Assembly: GCF_040396155.1 (NCBI RefSeq)
Contig: NZ_JBEBOY010000013.1
Location: forward strand, 14,674-78,673
Length of the DNA stretch: 64,000 nt
Direction of reading: 5' to 3'
Source: Tissierella praeacuta_A
Lineage (GTDB): Bacteria; Bacillota; Clostridia; Tissierellales; Tissierellaceae
A program made the translations under genes and the position numbers. The notes beneath the pieces were generated by a model, which had not been told where the DNA came from, ran no database searches, and saw only the letters and a program-made list of their open reading frames with translations. Of this stretch, positions 27,066 through 36,531 are shown in pieces. Within the stretch, counting starts at the first letter, position 1; each line of letters begins with the position of its first letter.

Positions 27066-27779
27066 ATGATTAAAATAGAGAATCTAAAAAAAACATATAA
27101 AAATGGAAGTATATCTGTGGAGGCTCTAAAAAACATTAATTTAATAGTTGAAGAAGGAGAATTTGTATCTATTATGGGACCTTCTGGTTCAGGAAAGTCC
27201 ACATTGATGAATATATTAGGATGCTTAGATAAACCAACGGAAGGCATTTATGAATTAGATGGTGAAAGTGTACAACAGATGAATGATAATCAACTTGCTA
27301 TGATTCGTAATAAAAAAATAGGGTTTATTTTCCAATCCTTTAACCTAATTCCTCGTATAAATGCTTTAAAAAATGTAGAACTTCCTATGATTTATGCTGG
27401 GATTTCTGCTAAGGAGAGAAAAGAAAGGGCAATGAAAGCTTTAGAAAGAGTCGGCTTAGAGGAAAGAATGGGACATAATCCCAACGAATTATCAGGTGGA
27501 CAAAGACAAAGAGTTGCTATTGCCAGGTCTTTAGTAAATGACCCAGCCGTAATTTTTGCAGATGAGCCTACAGGAAATTTAGATACCAAGTCTGGAAATG
27601 AAGTGATGGGAATATTCCAGCAGCTTAATGCTGAGGGAGTAACCATTATAATGGTTACCCACGAACCAGATATAGCACAGCATACAAAGAGAATGATTGT
27701 ATGTAGAGATGGAGAGATTATAGAAGATACACCTGTCAAAGACCAAATTATTCTTGACAGACAGGAGGAGAGGATATGA
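27066..27779 (+). CDS. ABC transporter ATP-binding protein (MacB/LolD type)
   Basis: A 237-aa ATPase with Walker A GPSGSGKST, Q-loop in FIFQSFNLIPRI, signature LSGGQRQRVAIARS, Walker B VIFADEPTGNLD and switch His in VTHEPD. This LolD/MacB subfamily couples to FtsX-like permeases for mechanotransmission-type export. It sits between the adaptor and permease genes and overlaps the latter by 4 nt. Confidence 0.95.
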   Translation: MIKIENLKKTYKNGSISVEALKNINLIVEEGEFVSIMGPSGSGKSTLMNILGCLDKPTEGIYELDGESVQQMNDNQLAMIRNKKIGFIFQSFNLIPRINALKNVELPMIYAGISAKERKERAMKALERVGLEERMGHNPNELSGGQRQRVAIARSLVNDPAVIFADEPTGNLDTKSGNEVMGIFQQLNAEGVTIIMVTHEPDIAQHTKRMIVCRDGEIIEDTPVKDQIILDRQEERI

Positions 27780-28990
27780 ATATATTCGAAAGTATACAGG
27801 TATCATTAAGTGCCATTCTTGCAAACAAAATGCGTTCCCTCCTTACTATGCTAGGGATTATTATAGGTATATCATCGGTTATTACAGTAGTTGCATTAGG
27901 AGAAGGAAGCCAGAAGATGATAGACAAAGAATTTGAGCAATTTGGTGCAGGACGAGCATATCTTTTCATGAACTGGAGAGAAAATTATTCCATGAAGGAT
28001 TTACTAACTCATGGTGATATAGATGTAATTAAGAAAAATTTTGCAGATGACATAGAAGCCATTCTTCCTAGTGTGCAGGATAGGGGAAAGCTTAGATCTA
28101 AAAATAAAAAGATTGATGCAATATTAACAGGAGCAAATGAAAATTATATTAAAATAGAAAATGTAGATGTGATTAACGGCAGGTATCTAACAGATGAGGA
28201 TGTGAAAGGGAAAAGATCTGTAGCTGTAGTAGATAAAGAAATGGCATTGGAAGCATTTGGGAGGACCGATGTATTAGGAGAAAATATAGATATAGAATTT
28301 GGAGAAAGTCAATTTTCATTGGTTATAATTGGAGTTTATGAAAAACCTAAGAGTAGACTTCAGGGAATGGGAGAGAAATCCTTTGGAAGTGTATTTGTAC
28401 CCTATACAACCTTAGAACAAATGATGTGGAGGGGGGATTATATCTGGGATGCTCAGATGAGTATCAGGAAAGGTGCAGATACAAAAGCTATTTCAGATAA
28501 GATAATTAAGTTGGTTGAAAGAAGACATGGTAATGAAGGTGAAAATAAATATATGATTCAAACTGCAGAAGGAGAATTAGAATCTATGAATAAAATTACG
28601 GGAATTATAACAATGGTTATAGGTGCCATTGCGGCTATTTCCCTTCTAGTAGGTGGAATCGGTGTTATGAATATTATGTTTGTTTCTGTTACAGAACGAA
28701 CAAGAGAAATAGGTATAAGAAAGGCTATAGGTGCAAGGAGAAGGGATATACTATTACAGTTCTTAGTAGAATCTGTAATTGTATCAGGAATTGGAGGCAT
28801 AATCGGAACGATTATTGGTATGGGATTAGCTTATATTATCTCAGGATTTATTAATATACCTCCTAGTGTATCCATAGGTACTATTGCTATTGCATGGCTT
28901 TTCTCAGCTGGGGTAGGTATTTTCTTTGGAATTTATCCTGCAAACAAAGCATCAAAATTAAATCCTATTGATGCCTTAAGATATGAATAA
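27776..28990 (+). CDS. MacB-like FtsX-family ABC permease
   Basis: A 404-aa permease: helix 1 at residues ~20-42 (LTMLGIIIGISSVITVVAL), a large extracellular domain (~43-275), then three C-terminal helices in the FtsX domain (GGIGVMNIMFVSVTERTREIGIRKAIGARR, a strong MacB hallmark). It forms a dimer with the ATPase encoded upstream and the MacA-like adaptor. Substrate unknown. A perfect hairpin terminator follows. Confidence 0.94.
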   Translation: MNIFESIQVSLSAILANKMRSLLTMLGIIIGISSVITVVALGEGSQKMIDKEFEQFGAGRAYLFMNWRENYSMKDLLTHGDIDVIKKNFADDIEAILPSVQDRGKLRSKNKKIDAILTGANENYIKIENVDVINGRYLTDEDVKGKRSVAVVDKEMALEAFGRTDVLGENIDIEFGESQFSLVIIGVYEKPKSRLQGMGEKSFGSVFVPYTTLEQMMWRGDYIWDAQMSIRKGADTKAISDKIIKLVERRHGNEGENKYMIQTAEGELESMNKITGIITMVIGAIAAISLLVGGIGVMNIMFVSVTERTREIGIRKAIGARRRDILLQFLVESVIVSGIGGIIGTIIGMGLAYIISGFINIPPSVSIGTIAIAWLFSAGVGIFFGIYPANKASKLNPIDALRYE

Positions 28991-29004
28991 TATTTTTAAT
29001 TTAG

Positions 29005-29045
29005 CAATATCACCATTAAATATTTAATGGTGATATTGTTTTTTA
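29005..29045 (+). terminator. Intrinsic terminator of the exporter operon
   Basis: A perfect 17-bp inverted repeat spans 29005-29021 (CAATATCACCATTAAAT) and 29022-29038, followed by a TTTTTT run. Confidence 0.85.
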
Positions 29046-29072
29046 ATTGTTTTGATAATTAAATAACTATAC

Positions 29073-29120
29073 TAGACAACTATATAGAGATGTAGTATTA
29101 TATAATTAATGGTAGGACCA
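29073..29120 (+). promoter_or_regulatory. ldh promoter with FadR/LldR-type operator at +1
   Basis: TAGACA (29073-29078), 17 nt, TATTAT (29096-29101). TGGTAGGACCA at 29110-29120 is an exact TGGT-N3-ACCA palindrome of the kind bound by FadR/LldR-subfamily GntR regulators, placed over the predicted start. A FadR-type regulator gene lies just after ldh, so repression of ldh by that protein is likely. Confidence 0.62.
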
Positions 29121-29173
29121 GTAAACCAATAGACCAATAAATCAAAATTGAGGATATGGAGGGGACTGATAAA

Positions 29174-30142
29174 ATGGAAAAGAAAAGAAGTACTAAGATA
29201 TCAATTGTAGGTGCAGGTTCAGTGGGGGCTACAGCAGCTTATGCATTGGTTATGGAAGGCTTAGCTTCGGAATTAGTTATAGTTGATGTTAATAAATCAA
29301 AAACAGAAGGGGAAGTTTTAGATTTAAGCCATGGAGCTGGATTTATAAAACCAGTAAATATTAAATCAGGAGAGTACAAGGATACTAAGGATTCAGATAT
29401 AGTTATTATAACAGCAGGGGCAGCGCAAAAGCTTGGGGAAACTAGAATTGACCTTGTAAATAAAAATATAAAGATACTTGAGTCAATAGTTCCGGAAGTT
29501 GTTAAATATAGTCCAAATTCAATACTTTTAATAGTTTCAAATCCAGTTGATATACTAAGTTATGCAGCTTATAAATTATCAGGATTTCCAAAGGAAAGGG
29601 TTATAGGATCCGGTACTGTTTTAGACACATCAAGGTTAAAGTATGAGATAAGTAAGAAATTAAATATAGATGCAAGGGATGTTCAAACTTATATTATGGG
29701 AGAACATGGTGATACAGAATTCCCAGTTTGGAGTATGACAAATATACAAGGTATTAAAATTGATGAATATGCTAAAAATGTAAATTGTAAATATGACGAA
29801 GAATTTAGACATGAAATACACGAAAATGTAAAAAATGCAGCCTACGAAGTTATAAATAGAAAAGGTGCTACATTCTATGCAATAGGTTTATCTATAAAAC
29901 GTATAGTAGAGGGCATACTTGGTGATGAAAAATGTATACTGCCAATATCAACATTAGTTGAAGATTATTATGGTATAGATGATATTTATCTTGGAATACC
30001 AGCTGTTGTTGGTAGAAATGGTATAGAAAAGGTATTGAAAGTAAATTTAAATGATGATGAAGTTAAAAGATTAAAAAAATCTGCAAATGCATTGGAAACA
30101 GTACTAAATGCATCATTTTCAGAAAATAAAATAGCAATGTAG
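29174..30142 (+). CDS. ldh: L-lactate dehydrogenase
   Basis: A 322-aa NAD-dependent enzyme: SIVGAGSVGATAAYAL Rossmann loop, ITAGAAQKLGETR (Arg of the mobile loop for the substrate carboxylate), IVSNPVDILSY, GSGTVLDTSRLK, and the catalytic IMGEHGDTEFPVWS. The Gln in AAQK rather than an Arg-rich loop favours lactate over malate. The ATG at 29174 is used because GGAGGGG (29158-29164) is 9 nt upstream. It interconverts pyruvate and L-lactate. Confidence 0.93.
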   Translation: MEKKRSTKISIVGAGSVGATAAYALVMEGLASELVIVDVNKSKTEGEVLDLSHGAGFIKPVNIKSGEYKDTKDSDIVIITAGAAQKLGETRIDLVNKNIKILESIVPEVVKYSPNSILLIVSNPVDILSYAAYKLSGFPKERVIGSGTVLDTSRLKYEISKKLNIDARDVQTYIMGEHGDTEFPVWSMTNIQGIKIDEYAKNVNCKYDEEFRHEIHENVKNAAYEVINRKGATFYAIGLSIKRIVEGILGDEKCILPISTLVEDYYGIDDIYLGIPAVVGRNGIEKVLKVNLNDDEVKRLKKSANALETVLNASFSENKIAM

Positions 30143-30143
30143 T

Positions 30144-30184
30144 AAAAAATGTCATCTTTATCAATGATAAGGATGACATTTTTT
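30144..30184 (+). terminator. Intrinsic terminator of ldh
   Basis: AAAAAATGTCATC (30144-30156) pairs with GATGACATTTTTT (30172-30184) around an inner CTTATC/GATAAG-like pairing; ends in a T run. Confidence 0.85.
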
Positions 30185-30277
30185 CTTTATATAATGAGTT
30201 TTAGTTATTCCTTGAAATAGAATAATTTATTATGTACAATATAATGAGGAATTAATATTGAGAAAGGAAGAAATATT

Positions 30278-30979
30278 ATGTTTACTCCAATTAAAAATAC
30301 AACTGTGTCTGAAAAAGTTGTGGAACAAATCAAGGAGATGCTTTCAAAAGGAAGTCTAAATAAAGGAGATAGATTGCCATCTGAAAGACAAATGGCTGAA
30401 ACATTGGAAGTAAGTAGATCATCTGTAAGGGAAGCATTAAGGGAATTGGAGATGATGGGATTAATCGAATCTAGACAAGGGGAAGGAAATTTCATTAAAA
30501 GTAATTTTGAAGACATACTATTCGAGCCATTCTCTACAATCTTTTTAATAAAAGAAAGTAATGCGACAGAAATATTAGAACTTAGAAATGTAATAGAAAA
30601 AGGAACTGTATTATTGGCAGCTGAACGGATCACAGAAGATGAGTTAAAGGATATAAAAAAGATTTTAGATACTGCCGAAAACTCAGATTCAGAAGATGAA
30701 CTAGCAAAACTTGATATAATCTTTCATTATAAAATAGCACAAGCAAGTAAGAATTTTCTTTTGCAAAGTATATTAAATGCAGTCTCTTCTCTTATTGAAG
30801 CATCAATAAAGGATATAAGAAAAAATATAATGATAAAGGCGGAACATAAGGAAATAATAAAGAAACAGCATTTAGATATATATAATTCCTTAGAGACTCA
30901 TAATCCGAAAACTGCTGAAAAAGCTATGTCAAATCATCTTGATTTTGTCAATAATGAAATGAAAAAATCTATAGTATAA
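30278..30979 (+). CDS. FadR/GntR family transcriptional regulator
   Basis: A 233-aa regulator: N-terminal winged helix (GDRLPSERQMAETLEVSRSSVREALRELEMMGLIESRQGEG, residues ~30-70) and an all-helical FCD ligand domain with the expected His/Asp metal-site residues (LDIIFHYKIA, EHKEIIKKQHLDI). FadR-subfamily proteins sense organic acids such as lactate or glycolate. The adjacent ldh carries a TGGT-N3-ACCA operator, so it most likely controls ldh in response to lactate. AAAGGAAG precedes the ATG. Confidence 0.9.
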   Translation: MFTPIKNTTVSEKVVEQIKEMLSKGSLNKGDRLPSERQMAETLEVSRSSVREALRELEMMGLIESRQGEGNFIKSNFEDILFEPFSTIFLIKESNATEILELRNVIEKGTVLLAAERITEDELKDIKKILDTAENSDSEDELAKLDIIFHYKIAQASKNFLLQSILNAVSSLIEASIKDIRKNIMIKAEHKEIIKKQHLDIYNSLETHNPKTAEKAMSNHLDFVNNEMKKSIV

Positions 30980-31082
30980 ATGGTATCTTTATTAATTAAT
31001 AAGGGTACCATTTTATTTATATTTAAGGAAACTACTAGGATTGCCGATATTAATTATAACAACTAAAGATTGGGGGATTCCT

Positions 31083-31766
31083 ATGGAGATAAAATTTGAG
31101 TATGAGGGGATTGATGGTTTAAATATAGATACAATAGCCGTCATCGGAGAATTCAATAATTATAATCCAGAAAAAGGACAGATGGTCAAGGATAATAATA
31201 CTTGGGTTTTTAATCAAGACCTTCCACCAGGAGAACATAAATATAAATTTCTCATAAATGAGGAATTAAAGCTTAATGATCCAACAGCTAATATATATTT
31301 TCCAGATGACAATGAAGAGCTTTGGTCAGTGATTATTATAAATGATAAAGATCAAAGGCTTTACAATAATAATCAATATACAGTACATGTGAATAAGTAC
31401 AATATAAGTTCAATCCTAAATGAAGAGGTCACTGCCAATAAGAAGAACTTTAATACTCTGTTGGATAAGAATGTAGTTACAAGATTTGAGTTTACCGATG
31501 TAACAGGGTTACATACAGTAACCACTGCATGGTATACACCAAAGATGGAATTATTTCAGATTGTAGAAAATAATTTGTTGACAGTACCAAAAGAGAATAA
31601 GCCAATAAATATGTGGTTTTGGATGGACTTAGAAGATAAGACTCGTCAATATCCTTATGGGGTGTGGACAATGAAGTTATTTATAGATGGGCAATTTATT
31701 TTAGATGATAAATTTACATTATCAGGAACAAGCTCATATTCAGCACAGGGAAAAATAAAATATTAA
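31083..31766 (+). CDS. Protein with N-terminal CBM48/AMPK-type E-set domain
   Basis: A 227-aa protein started at the ATG 31083 behind TGGGGG. Residues ~1-90 (AVIGEFNNYNPEKGQMVKDNNTWVFNQDLPPGEHKYKFLIN) follow the glycogen-binding E-set pattern of AMPK-beta and branching enzymes. The rest (~110-227) is a second beta-rich domain (VTRFEFTDVTGLHTVTTAWYTPK...YPYGVWTMKLFIDG) that I do not recognise. No catalytic glycosidase domain is present. It is followed 21 nt later by a helical low-complexity protein in the same operon. A role on a polymer granule is a speculative possibility. Confidence 0.65.
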   Translation: MEIKFEYEGIDGLNIDTIAVIGEFNNYNPEKGQMVKDNNTWVFNQDLPPGEHKYKFLINEELKLNDPTANIYFPDDNEELWSVIIINDKDQRLYNNNQYTVHVNKYNISSILNEEVTANKKNFNTLLDKNVVTRFEFTDVTGLHTVTTAWYTPKMELFQIVENNLLTVPKENKPINMWFWMDLEDKTRQYPYGVWTMKLFIDGQFILDDKFTLSGTSSYSAQGKIKY

Positions 31767-31787
31767 TTATAAAAGGAGTTGAAAGCT

Positions 31788-32810
31788 ATGATAAAATCTA
31801 CTGATAATATTAATAGTTTAGGTTCCATAAATAATAGCATATATCAATTAAAATTAAAAAAAGCAAATAGTAATTCTAAAACCAATGTAGAAAGAGATAT
31901 TAAAGAAGTTGAAAATGATTATAGAGAACTAATTGTAAAAAATGCCAGTATCAATAATGAGGCATCAGACAAAGTGAAGAATACAACTAAAAGCTCTATA
32001 AGTTCTTTCTTTAATTCAGTATCTAGTTCATTTTCTATGGCATTAAGTACCGTAAGAAATGTAGGAAAAACTATTGTTTCAATAGGTAAAAGCATAAAAG
32101 GAACAGTAGTTTCAGTTTCCAATACTGTCAAAGATGCATTTAGTTCAGTAAGTAAGAACATAGAGGATGTTTCCAAGTCAGTTATGGAGAAGAAAAATCA
32201 AACTACTTCTCAAATATCAAATACTTATAAAGATGTGTCTACTACTTTATCAGAGTTAGAGCAAGCCGCAAAGGAAATTATGGATTCTGCTACATCAATG
32301 GCTGGGGAAACAGTAAAAACTGCGGTTTCCATAGGTAGTGATGTTATGGAAATAGTAGGTACAGTTGGAGTTACAGCAGCTAATATTTCAGTTGTAGTAA
32401 ACAATCCAGCTAGTGGAATTATAAAAAAAGGAATAGAAACCATAGGATTTATAAAATCAGGTGTGGATTCTATAAAAGAACCAATAAAAAGGATACCGCA
32501 GACATTTTCAACTGCTGTGAAAAATATTAAAGAAGACTACAATAATATTGTAAACATAGTAAAGGATTCAGAGGAGAAGGTTAGGACAGTTAAAAATGCA
32601 ATAATATCAGTTGGAAAAGATGTAATAAATTCAGTGAAAACTGTAGCTTCTGAAATAAAAGTAGCTAGTATAGAAATAATGGATACCATAAAGACTTCTG
32701 CTGCTGATGTAAAAACTGCAATCAATAAGGGCTATGATGAAGTGGCACAAATATATAATGACACTAAAAATAATGGCAATGATACAAATATTGAACCTGT
32801 ATTAGCCTAG
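31788..32810 (+). CDS. Long amphipathic-helix protein (apolipoprotein/phasin-like low complexity)
   Basis: A 340-aa protein without signal peptide, made largely of Ser/Val/Lys-rich repeats (KTIVSIGKSIKGTVVSVSNTVKDAFSSVSK and similar) that form amphipathic helices for ~280 residues. A more hydrophobic stretch lies at ~190-210. No known domain is seen. Such composition occurs in phasins, apolipoprotein-like and lipid-surface proteins. The ATG at 31788 is preferred because AAAGGAG lies 10 nt upstream; a TTG at 31779 is too near. It is co-transcribed with the E-set protein; function unknown. Confidence 0.6.
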   Translation: MIKSTDNINSLGSINNSIYQLKLKKANSNSKTNVERDIKEVENDYRELIVKNASINNEASDKVKNTTKSSISSFFNSVSSSFSMALSTVRNVGKTIVSIGKSIKGTVVSVSNTVKDAFSSVSKNIEDVSKSVMEKKNQTTSQISNTYKDVSTTLSELEQAAKEIMDSATSMAGETVKTAVSIGSDVMEIVGTVGVTAANISVVVNNPASGIIKKGIETIGFIKSGVDSIKEPIKRIPQTFSTAVKNIKEDYNNIVNIVKDSEEKVRTVKNAIISVGKDVINSVKTVASEIKVASIEIMDTIKTSAADVKTAINKGYDEVAQIYNDTKNNGNDTNIEPVLA

Positions 32811-32838
32811 TGGAAATAAGGTATAAGAGAATAAAAGG

Positions 32839-32872
32839 TAGAGTAGGAGTATTATCTTCTACTCTATCTTTA
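32839..32872 (+). terminator. Intrinsic terminator after the amphipathic protein gene
   Basis: TAGAGTAG (32839-32846) pairs with CTACTCTA (32859-32866), then TCTTTATTT. Confidence 0.65.
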
Positions 32873-32989
32873 TTTACCTTGAAGATTAATCAATATATGG
32901 TGTATAATATCCATATGTCTATAAATATAATATATAGGATGTGATAACAGAAATAATTTAAAAGTTTTAAAATATAGGGGGATCGATTT

Positions 32990-33838
32990 GTGGAAACAAT
33001 AATGTTAATAATAAAGTCAATAATATTGGGTATTGTGGAAGGGCTAACTGAATTTTTGCCAGTTTCTTCAACTGGACATCTAGTTATATTTCAAAATTTA
33101 ATAGGTTTTAATGGAACAAACTCAAGTTATGTTGAGATGTATACATATGTTATACAACTAGGGGCAATATTAGCAGTAGTTATTCTCTACTGGAATAAGA
33201 TAAAAGAAACTCTTATAAACTTTTTCCCACAGAAAGTAGGATATGAGAAATCTGGTTTCAGATTCTGGTTCATGATATTTATTGCTTGTATTCCTGGTGG
33301 AGTTTTTGGAATATTATTAGATGATTTAGCAGATAAATATTTATTTAAGCCTGTAACCATAGCTCTAACTTTATTCTTTGGCGGTATTTGGATGATATAT
33401 GCTGAGAAGAAGTTTAGAAATAGCAGAAGTAAAGGCAGAAAATTAAATGTCACAGCAAAACAAGCAATTACAATTGGATTGTTCCAATGTTTAGCCATAA
33501 TTCCAGGGATGTCTCGTTCAGCTTCAACAATTATAGGTGGATGGGTATCAGGACTTTCAACTGTTCAAGCTACGGAATTTTCATTTTTCTTAGCAATTCC
33601 TGTTATGGTAGGAATGAGCTTTTTAAAGATATTGAAAATTGGAGGTATAGCTATTCTTACAGCCCCTGAATTGATTTCCTTAATTGTAGGGTTTGTAGTA
33701 TCTTTCATAGTAGCTTTATTTGTAATCAATAAATTTATCTCATATTTAAAGAAAAAGCCTATGAGAATATTCGCAGTATATAGAATGGTATTTGCAGTAA
33801 TTGTATTGATAGCAGGATTCGCAGGAATATTTAAATAA
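32990..33838 (+). CDS. uppP: Undecaprenyl-diphosphatase UppP (BacA)
   Basis: A 282-aa membrane enzyme with both catalytic segments: GIVEGLTEFLPVSSTGHLV near the N-terminus and PGMSRSASTIIGG in the middle. It removes a phosphate from undecaprenyl-PP on the outer face, recycling the wall-lipid carrier and giving bacitracin tolerance. The GTG start has GGGGG 8 nt upstream. It stands alone between two hairpins. Confidence 0.96.
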   Translation: METIMLIIKSIILGIVEGLTEFLPVSSTGHLVIFQNLIGFNGTNSSYVEMYTYVIQLGAILAVVILYWNKIKETLINFFPQKVGYEKSGFRFWFMIFIACIPGGVFGILLDDLADKYLFKPVTIALTLFFGGIWMIYAEKKFRNSRSKGRKLNVTAKQAITIGLFQCLAIIPGMSRSASTIIGGWVSGLSTVQATEFSFFLAIPVMVGMSFLKILKIGGIAILTAPELISLIVGFVVSFIVALFVINKFISYLKKKPMRIFAVYRMVFAVIVLIAGFAGIFK

Positions 33839-33853
33839 AATAGATTTGACTAA

Positions 33854-33889
33854 TATAGGGATAAGGCAGTTAATTGCACTATCCCTATA
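33854..33889 (+). terminator. Hairpin after uppP
   Basis: TATAGGGATA (33854-33863) and TATCCCTATA (33880-33889) are exact complements. The T tail is weak (AATTTATAAT). Confidence 0.6.
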
Positions 33890-34020
33890 AATTTATAATA
33901 AAATTATACAAAGACTTTTGTCATGGGAAGCCTCATAAGATACTACGAGAAGACCACTTAAACTTCAAATGACTCAGATGTTTTTATTAAGTTTTCTAAT
34001 AGAAAAGGGAGTGATTAAAG

Positions 34021-34386
34021 TTGAAACTTTGTAGGATTAATAAAAAGGTAGTTCTTGTTATATTAATAATAGGATTAATATTTTTGGGAAAGCACATTTA
34101 TGATGAGAACATTCCACCAAGACCATTTTTCAAATATAATGATAGCTTATATGTAATGCTTAACCCTTTAGAGATAAATATTCAGGATGTAGAACAGCTA
34201 GAAAACATTATGACAATTAAAGAAGAAGTGAAAGTTTATCCTAAAAACAACGGGCAAGCATATAAGATTCCTAAAGAGACAAATATTTATAAATCAAATA
34301 AAGAGATAAATTCACTTGGCATTAATACCTTGTATTGCAAGCTTGATGAGCAATGGTTCTATTGCCTGCTGTCTATTAAAGAATAA
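34021..34386 (+). CDS. Small membrane-anchored protein of unknown function
   Basis: A 121-aa protein from a TTG start with GGGAGTG upstream. One N-terminal membrane segment (VVLVILIIGLIFLG, residues ~10-24) is followed by a ~95-residue extracytoplasmic part with two Cys near the C-terminus (LYCKL...FYCLLS) that could form a disulfide. No family recognised. Monocistronic, closed by a perfect 24-bp palindrome. Confidence 0.55.
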   Translation: MKLCRINKKVVLVILIIGLIFLGKHIYDENIPPRPFFKYNDSLYVMLNPLEINIQDVEQLENIMTIKEEVKVYPKNNGQAYKIPKETNIYKSNKEINSLGINTLYCKLDEQWFYCLLSIKE

Positions 34387-34394
34387 TTGGTTTT

Positions 34395-34445
34395 AAATAG
34401 CAAAAGTCCATTATGGTATACCATAATGGACTTTTGCTATTTGCT
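34395..34445 (+). terminator. Perfect 48-nt palindromic terminator before prdR
   Basis: 34395-34418 and 34419-34442 are exact inverted copies with no spacer (centre GGTA/TACC). A and T runs on both ends make it a strong insulating terminator between the anchored-protein gene and prdR. Confidence 0.8.
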
Positions 34446-34522
34446 TTAATTCATGCAAGTATTATTAGAATATGATAAAATAATAATAAATTCAAACCAA
34501 GAAAAATCGAGTAGGTGATAAA

Positions 34523-36304
34523 ATGACTGAGCATTATATTGCAGACTTTCAAAATATTGCTGATATCATGAATGAAGAAATTACTTTTATTGAAGAATCG
34601 GCATCTATTGAATCTACTTTAATAGAAATGCTTATAAATTCAAAACATGAAGTTGTAATAGTAAAAAATTGCAATGATAAATATAATTATAATAATGTAT
34701 TAGGAATTATTACGATTTCAGATATTGGCAGATTAGTTAGAGAAAAAGTAAATATAAAAGATAAGATTGGAAGATGGACAAGTGGTAATATAGTAACTAT
34801 CAGTATAGAAGAAAATATAAGAACATCAAAAATTATTATGAAAGAAAGTGGCATGGAAAGATTATTAGTTCTAAGGGGAGAAAAAATAGTTGGTATGCTC
34901 ACTCCCTTAGAGTTATTTAGGCATCAAGATCTTAAAAAAGATGAGATAGAGCTTCAATTAAGGCTTATACTAGGTAATCTTCATGAAGCTGTATGTGTAA
35001 TAAACACTTCTGGTACAGTTACATTTTGGAATGGCAGTGCTGAAAAGTTATATGGCATAAAGACAGAGGAAATAGTAGGAGCCCATATTGAGAGATTCTT
35101 TCCCAATGCCTTGCTTCTTAGGGCTTTAAAAGAAAGAAGAAACTTTGAGAATCTAAAGCATACACCTAAAGATGAGTCTGATGTTATAATATCTGCTATA
35201 CCCCTTATATATAAAGAAGAAGTAATAGGAGCAGTATCTACTGATAGAGATCTTAATGAAATCACCAATTTATATATGGAATTAGATAGGGAGAAGACAA
35301 AGGTAGAACTTCTGAAGCAGCAAATGAAGGAAATAACCCAGGATAAATATTTCTTTGGTAAGATTATTGGCAAATCTAAGGCATCAATTGATGCTATGAC
35401 CATAGCAAAACAAGTGGCTAAAACAGATGCCAGTGTACTTATTACTGGGGAAAGTGGAACTGGTAAGGAAGTATTTTCAAGGGCAATACATCAAGAAAGT
35501 GATAGAAAAGGAGATTTCATTCCAGTAAATTGTAGTGCTATACCTTCAAACCTTTTGGAATCCGAATTGTTTGGATATGTAGAAGGAGCTTTCACAGGTG
35601 CATATAAAAAGGGAAGGGCAGGAAAGTTTGAATTAGCCAATGGAGGAACTTTGTTTCTAGATGAAATTGGTGATATGCCATTACTTATGCAAGCAAAACT
35701 TCTTAGAGTATTACAAGACGGCATTGTCTATAGAGTAGGAAGTGGGAAACCTATAAAAGTAGATGCAAGGATAATCGCTGCAACAAATAAGGACTTACAG
35801 CAACTTATGGAGGAAGGTAAGTTTAGAGAAGACCTTTATTATAGACTAAATGTAGTATCTATACGAATTCCACCGCTTCGTGAGAGAAAGGAAGATATAC
35901 CAGAACTTATAAATGATTTTATTGCAGAGTTTTCTGAGAAGAATAACAAGGATGATATACATATATCTCCTGAGGCAATGAAGATATTATCAGATTATCA
36001 TTGGAAGGGTAATATTAGGGAACTGAAAAACACCATTGAAAGATTAGTAATTTTATCTAAGGATAATATAATAGAGAGTAATGATATACCAGTAGAAATT
36101 ATAAATAGTATGAATATGAATTCCTTTATAAATTTAGATATAGATAATTCCTTTGACTTAAAGAAAGCAATGGAAAACTTTGAAAAGAATATAATTATAG
36201 ATGCCTTAGCTGCAGTGAAAGGTAATAAGGCTCAAGCAGCAGAGTTATTAAATATAAAAAGATCTACCTTATACTATAAATTAGAGTTATATGATTTGAT
36301 GTAG
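34523..36304 (+). CDS. prdR: PrdR, sigma-54-dependent activator of proline reductase genes
   Basis: A 593-aa regulator. Residues ~1-135 contain two CBS-like motifs (VVIVKNCNDKYNYNNVLGIITISDIGRLV; MERLLVLRGEKIVGMLTPLELF), ~145-245 a PAS domain, ~275-510 the AAA+ domain with Walker A GESGTGKE, the sigma-54 contact ELFGYVEGAFTGA, and Walker B GGTLFLDEIGD, and ~545-593 a Fis-type helix-turn-helix (KGNKAQAAELLNIKRSTLYYKLE). It lies immediately before an exact -24/-12 promoter and the prd operon. In Clostridioides difficile PrdR activates prd genes in response to proline; the same role is expected here. Confidence 0.93.
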   Translation: MTEHYIADFQNIADIMNEEITFIEESASIESTLIEMLINSKHEVVIVKNCNDKYNYNNVLGIITISDIGRLVREKVNIKDKIGRWTSGNIVTISIEENIRTSKIIMKESGMERLLVLRGEKIVGMLTPLELFRHQDLKKDEIELQLRLILGNLHEAVCVINTSGTVTFWNGSAEKLYGIKTEEIVGAHIERFFPNALLLRALKERRNFENLKHTPKDESDVIISAIPLIYKEEVIGAVSTDRDLNEITNLYMELDREKTKVELLKQQMKEITQDKYFFGKIIGKSKASIDAMTIAKQVAKTDASVLITGESGTGKEVFSRAIHQESDRKGDFIPVNCSAIPSNLLESELFGYVEGAFTGAYKKGRAGKFELANGGTLFLDEIGDMPLLMQAKLLRVLQDGIVYRVGSGKPIKVDARIIAATNKDLQQLMEEGKFREDLYYRLNVVSIRIPPLRERKEDIPELINDFIAEFSEKNNKDDIHISPEAMKILSDYHWKGNIRELKNTIERLVILSKDNIIESNDIPVEIINSMNMNSFINLDIDNSFDLKKAMENFEKNIIIDALAAVKGNKAQAAELLNIKRSTLYYKLELYDLM

Positions 36305-36379
36305 AATATTAAAGGATTTTGTTTTTATTATAATGAAAATTTAAACTTTATACATATCAGAGAAGATAGATTATTATAG

Positions 36380-36395
36380 TGTCAATTATTTGACA
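36380..36395. promoter_or_regulatory. 16-bp palindrome, candidate PrdR activator site 1
   Basis: TGTCAA-TTAT-TTGACA, a perfect 6-bp inverted repeat with a 4-bp centre, ~320 bp upstream of the sigma-54 promoter. It has the same arms and spacing as the palindrome at 36545. Binding by PrdR is inference. A half site CTGACA is also at 36411-36416. Confidence 0.45.
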
Positions 36396-36531
36396 TAGTA
36401 TTACAAAAAACTGACACTTAAATTTACAGCTATTTTAAGGTATCAAAAATGGTAATATTAGTATTAATATGTATAAAATTTGTCAATGACTGGATTTATA
36501 TAAAAAATATCTATAACATATAAGAATTTTA

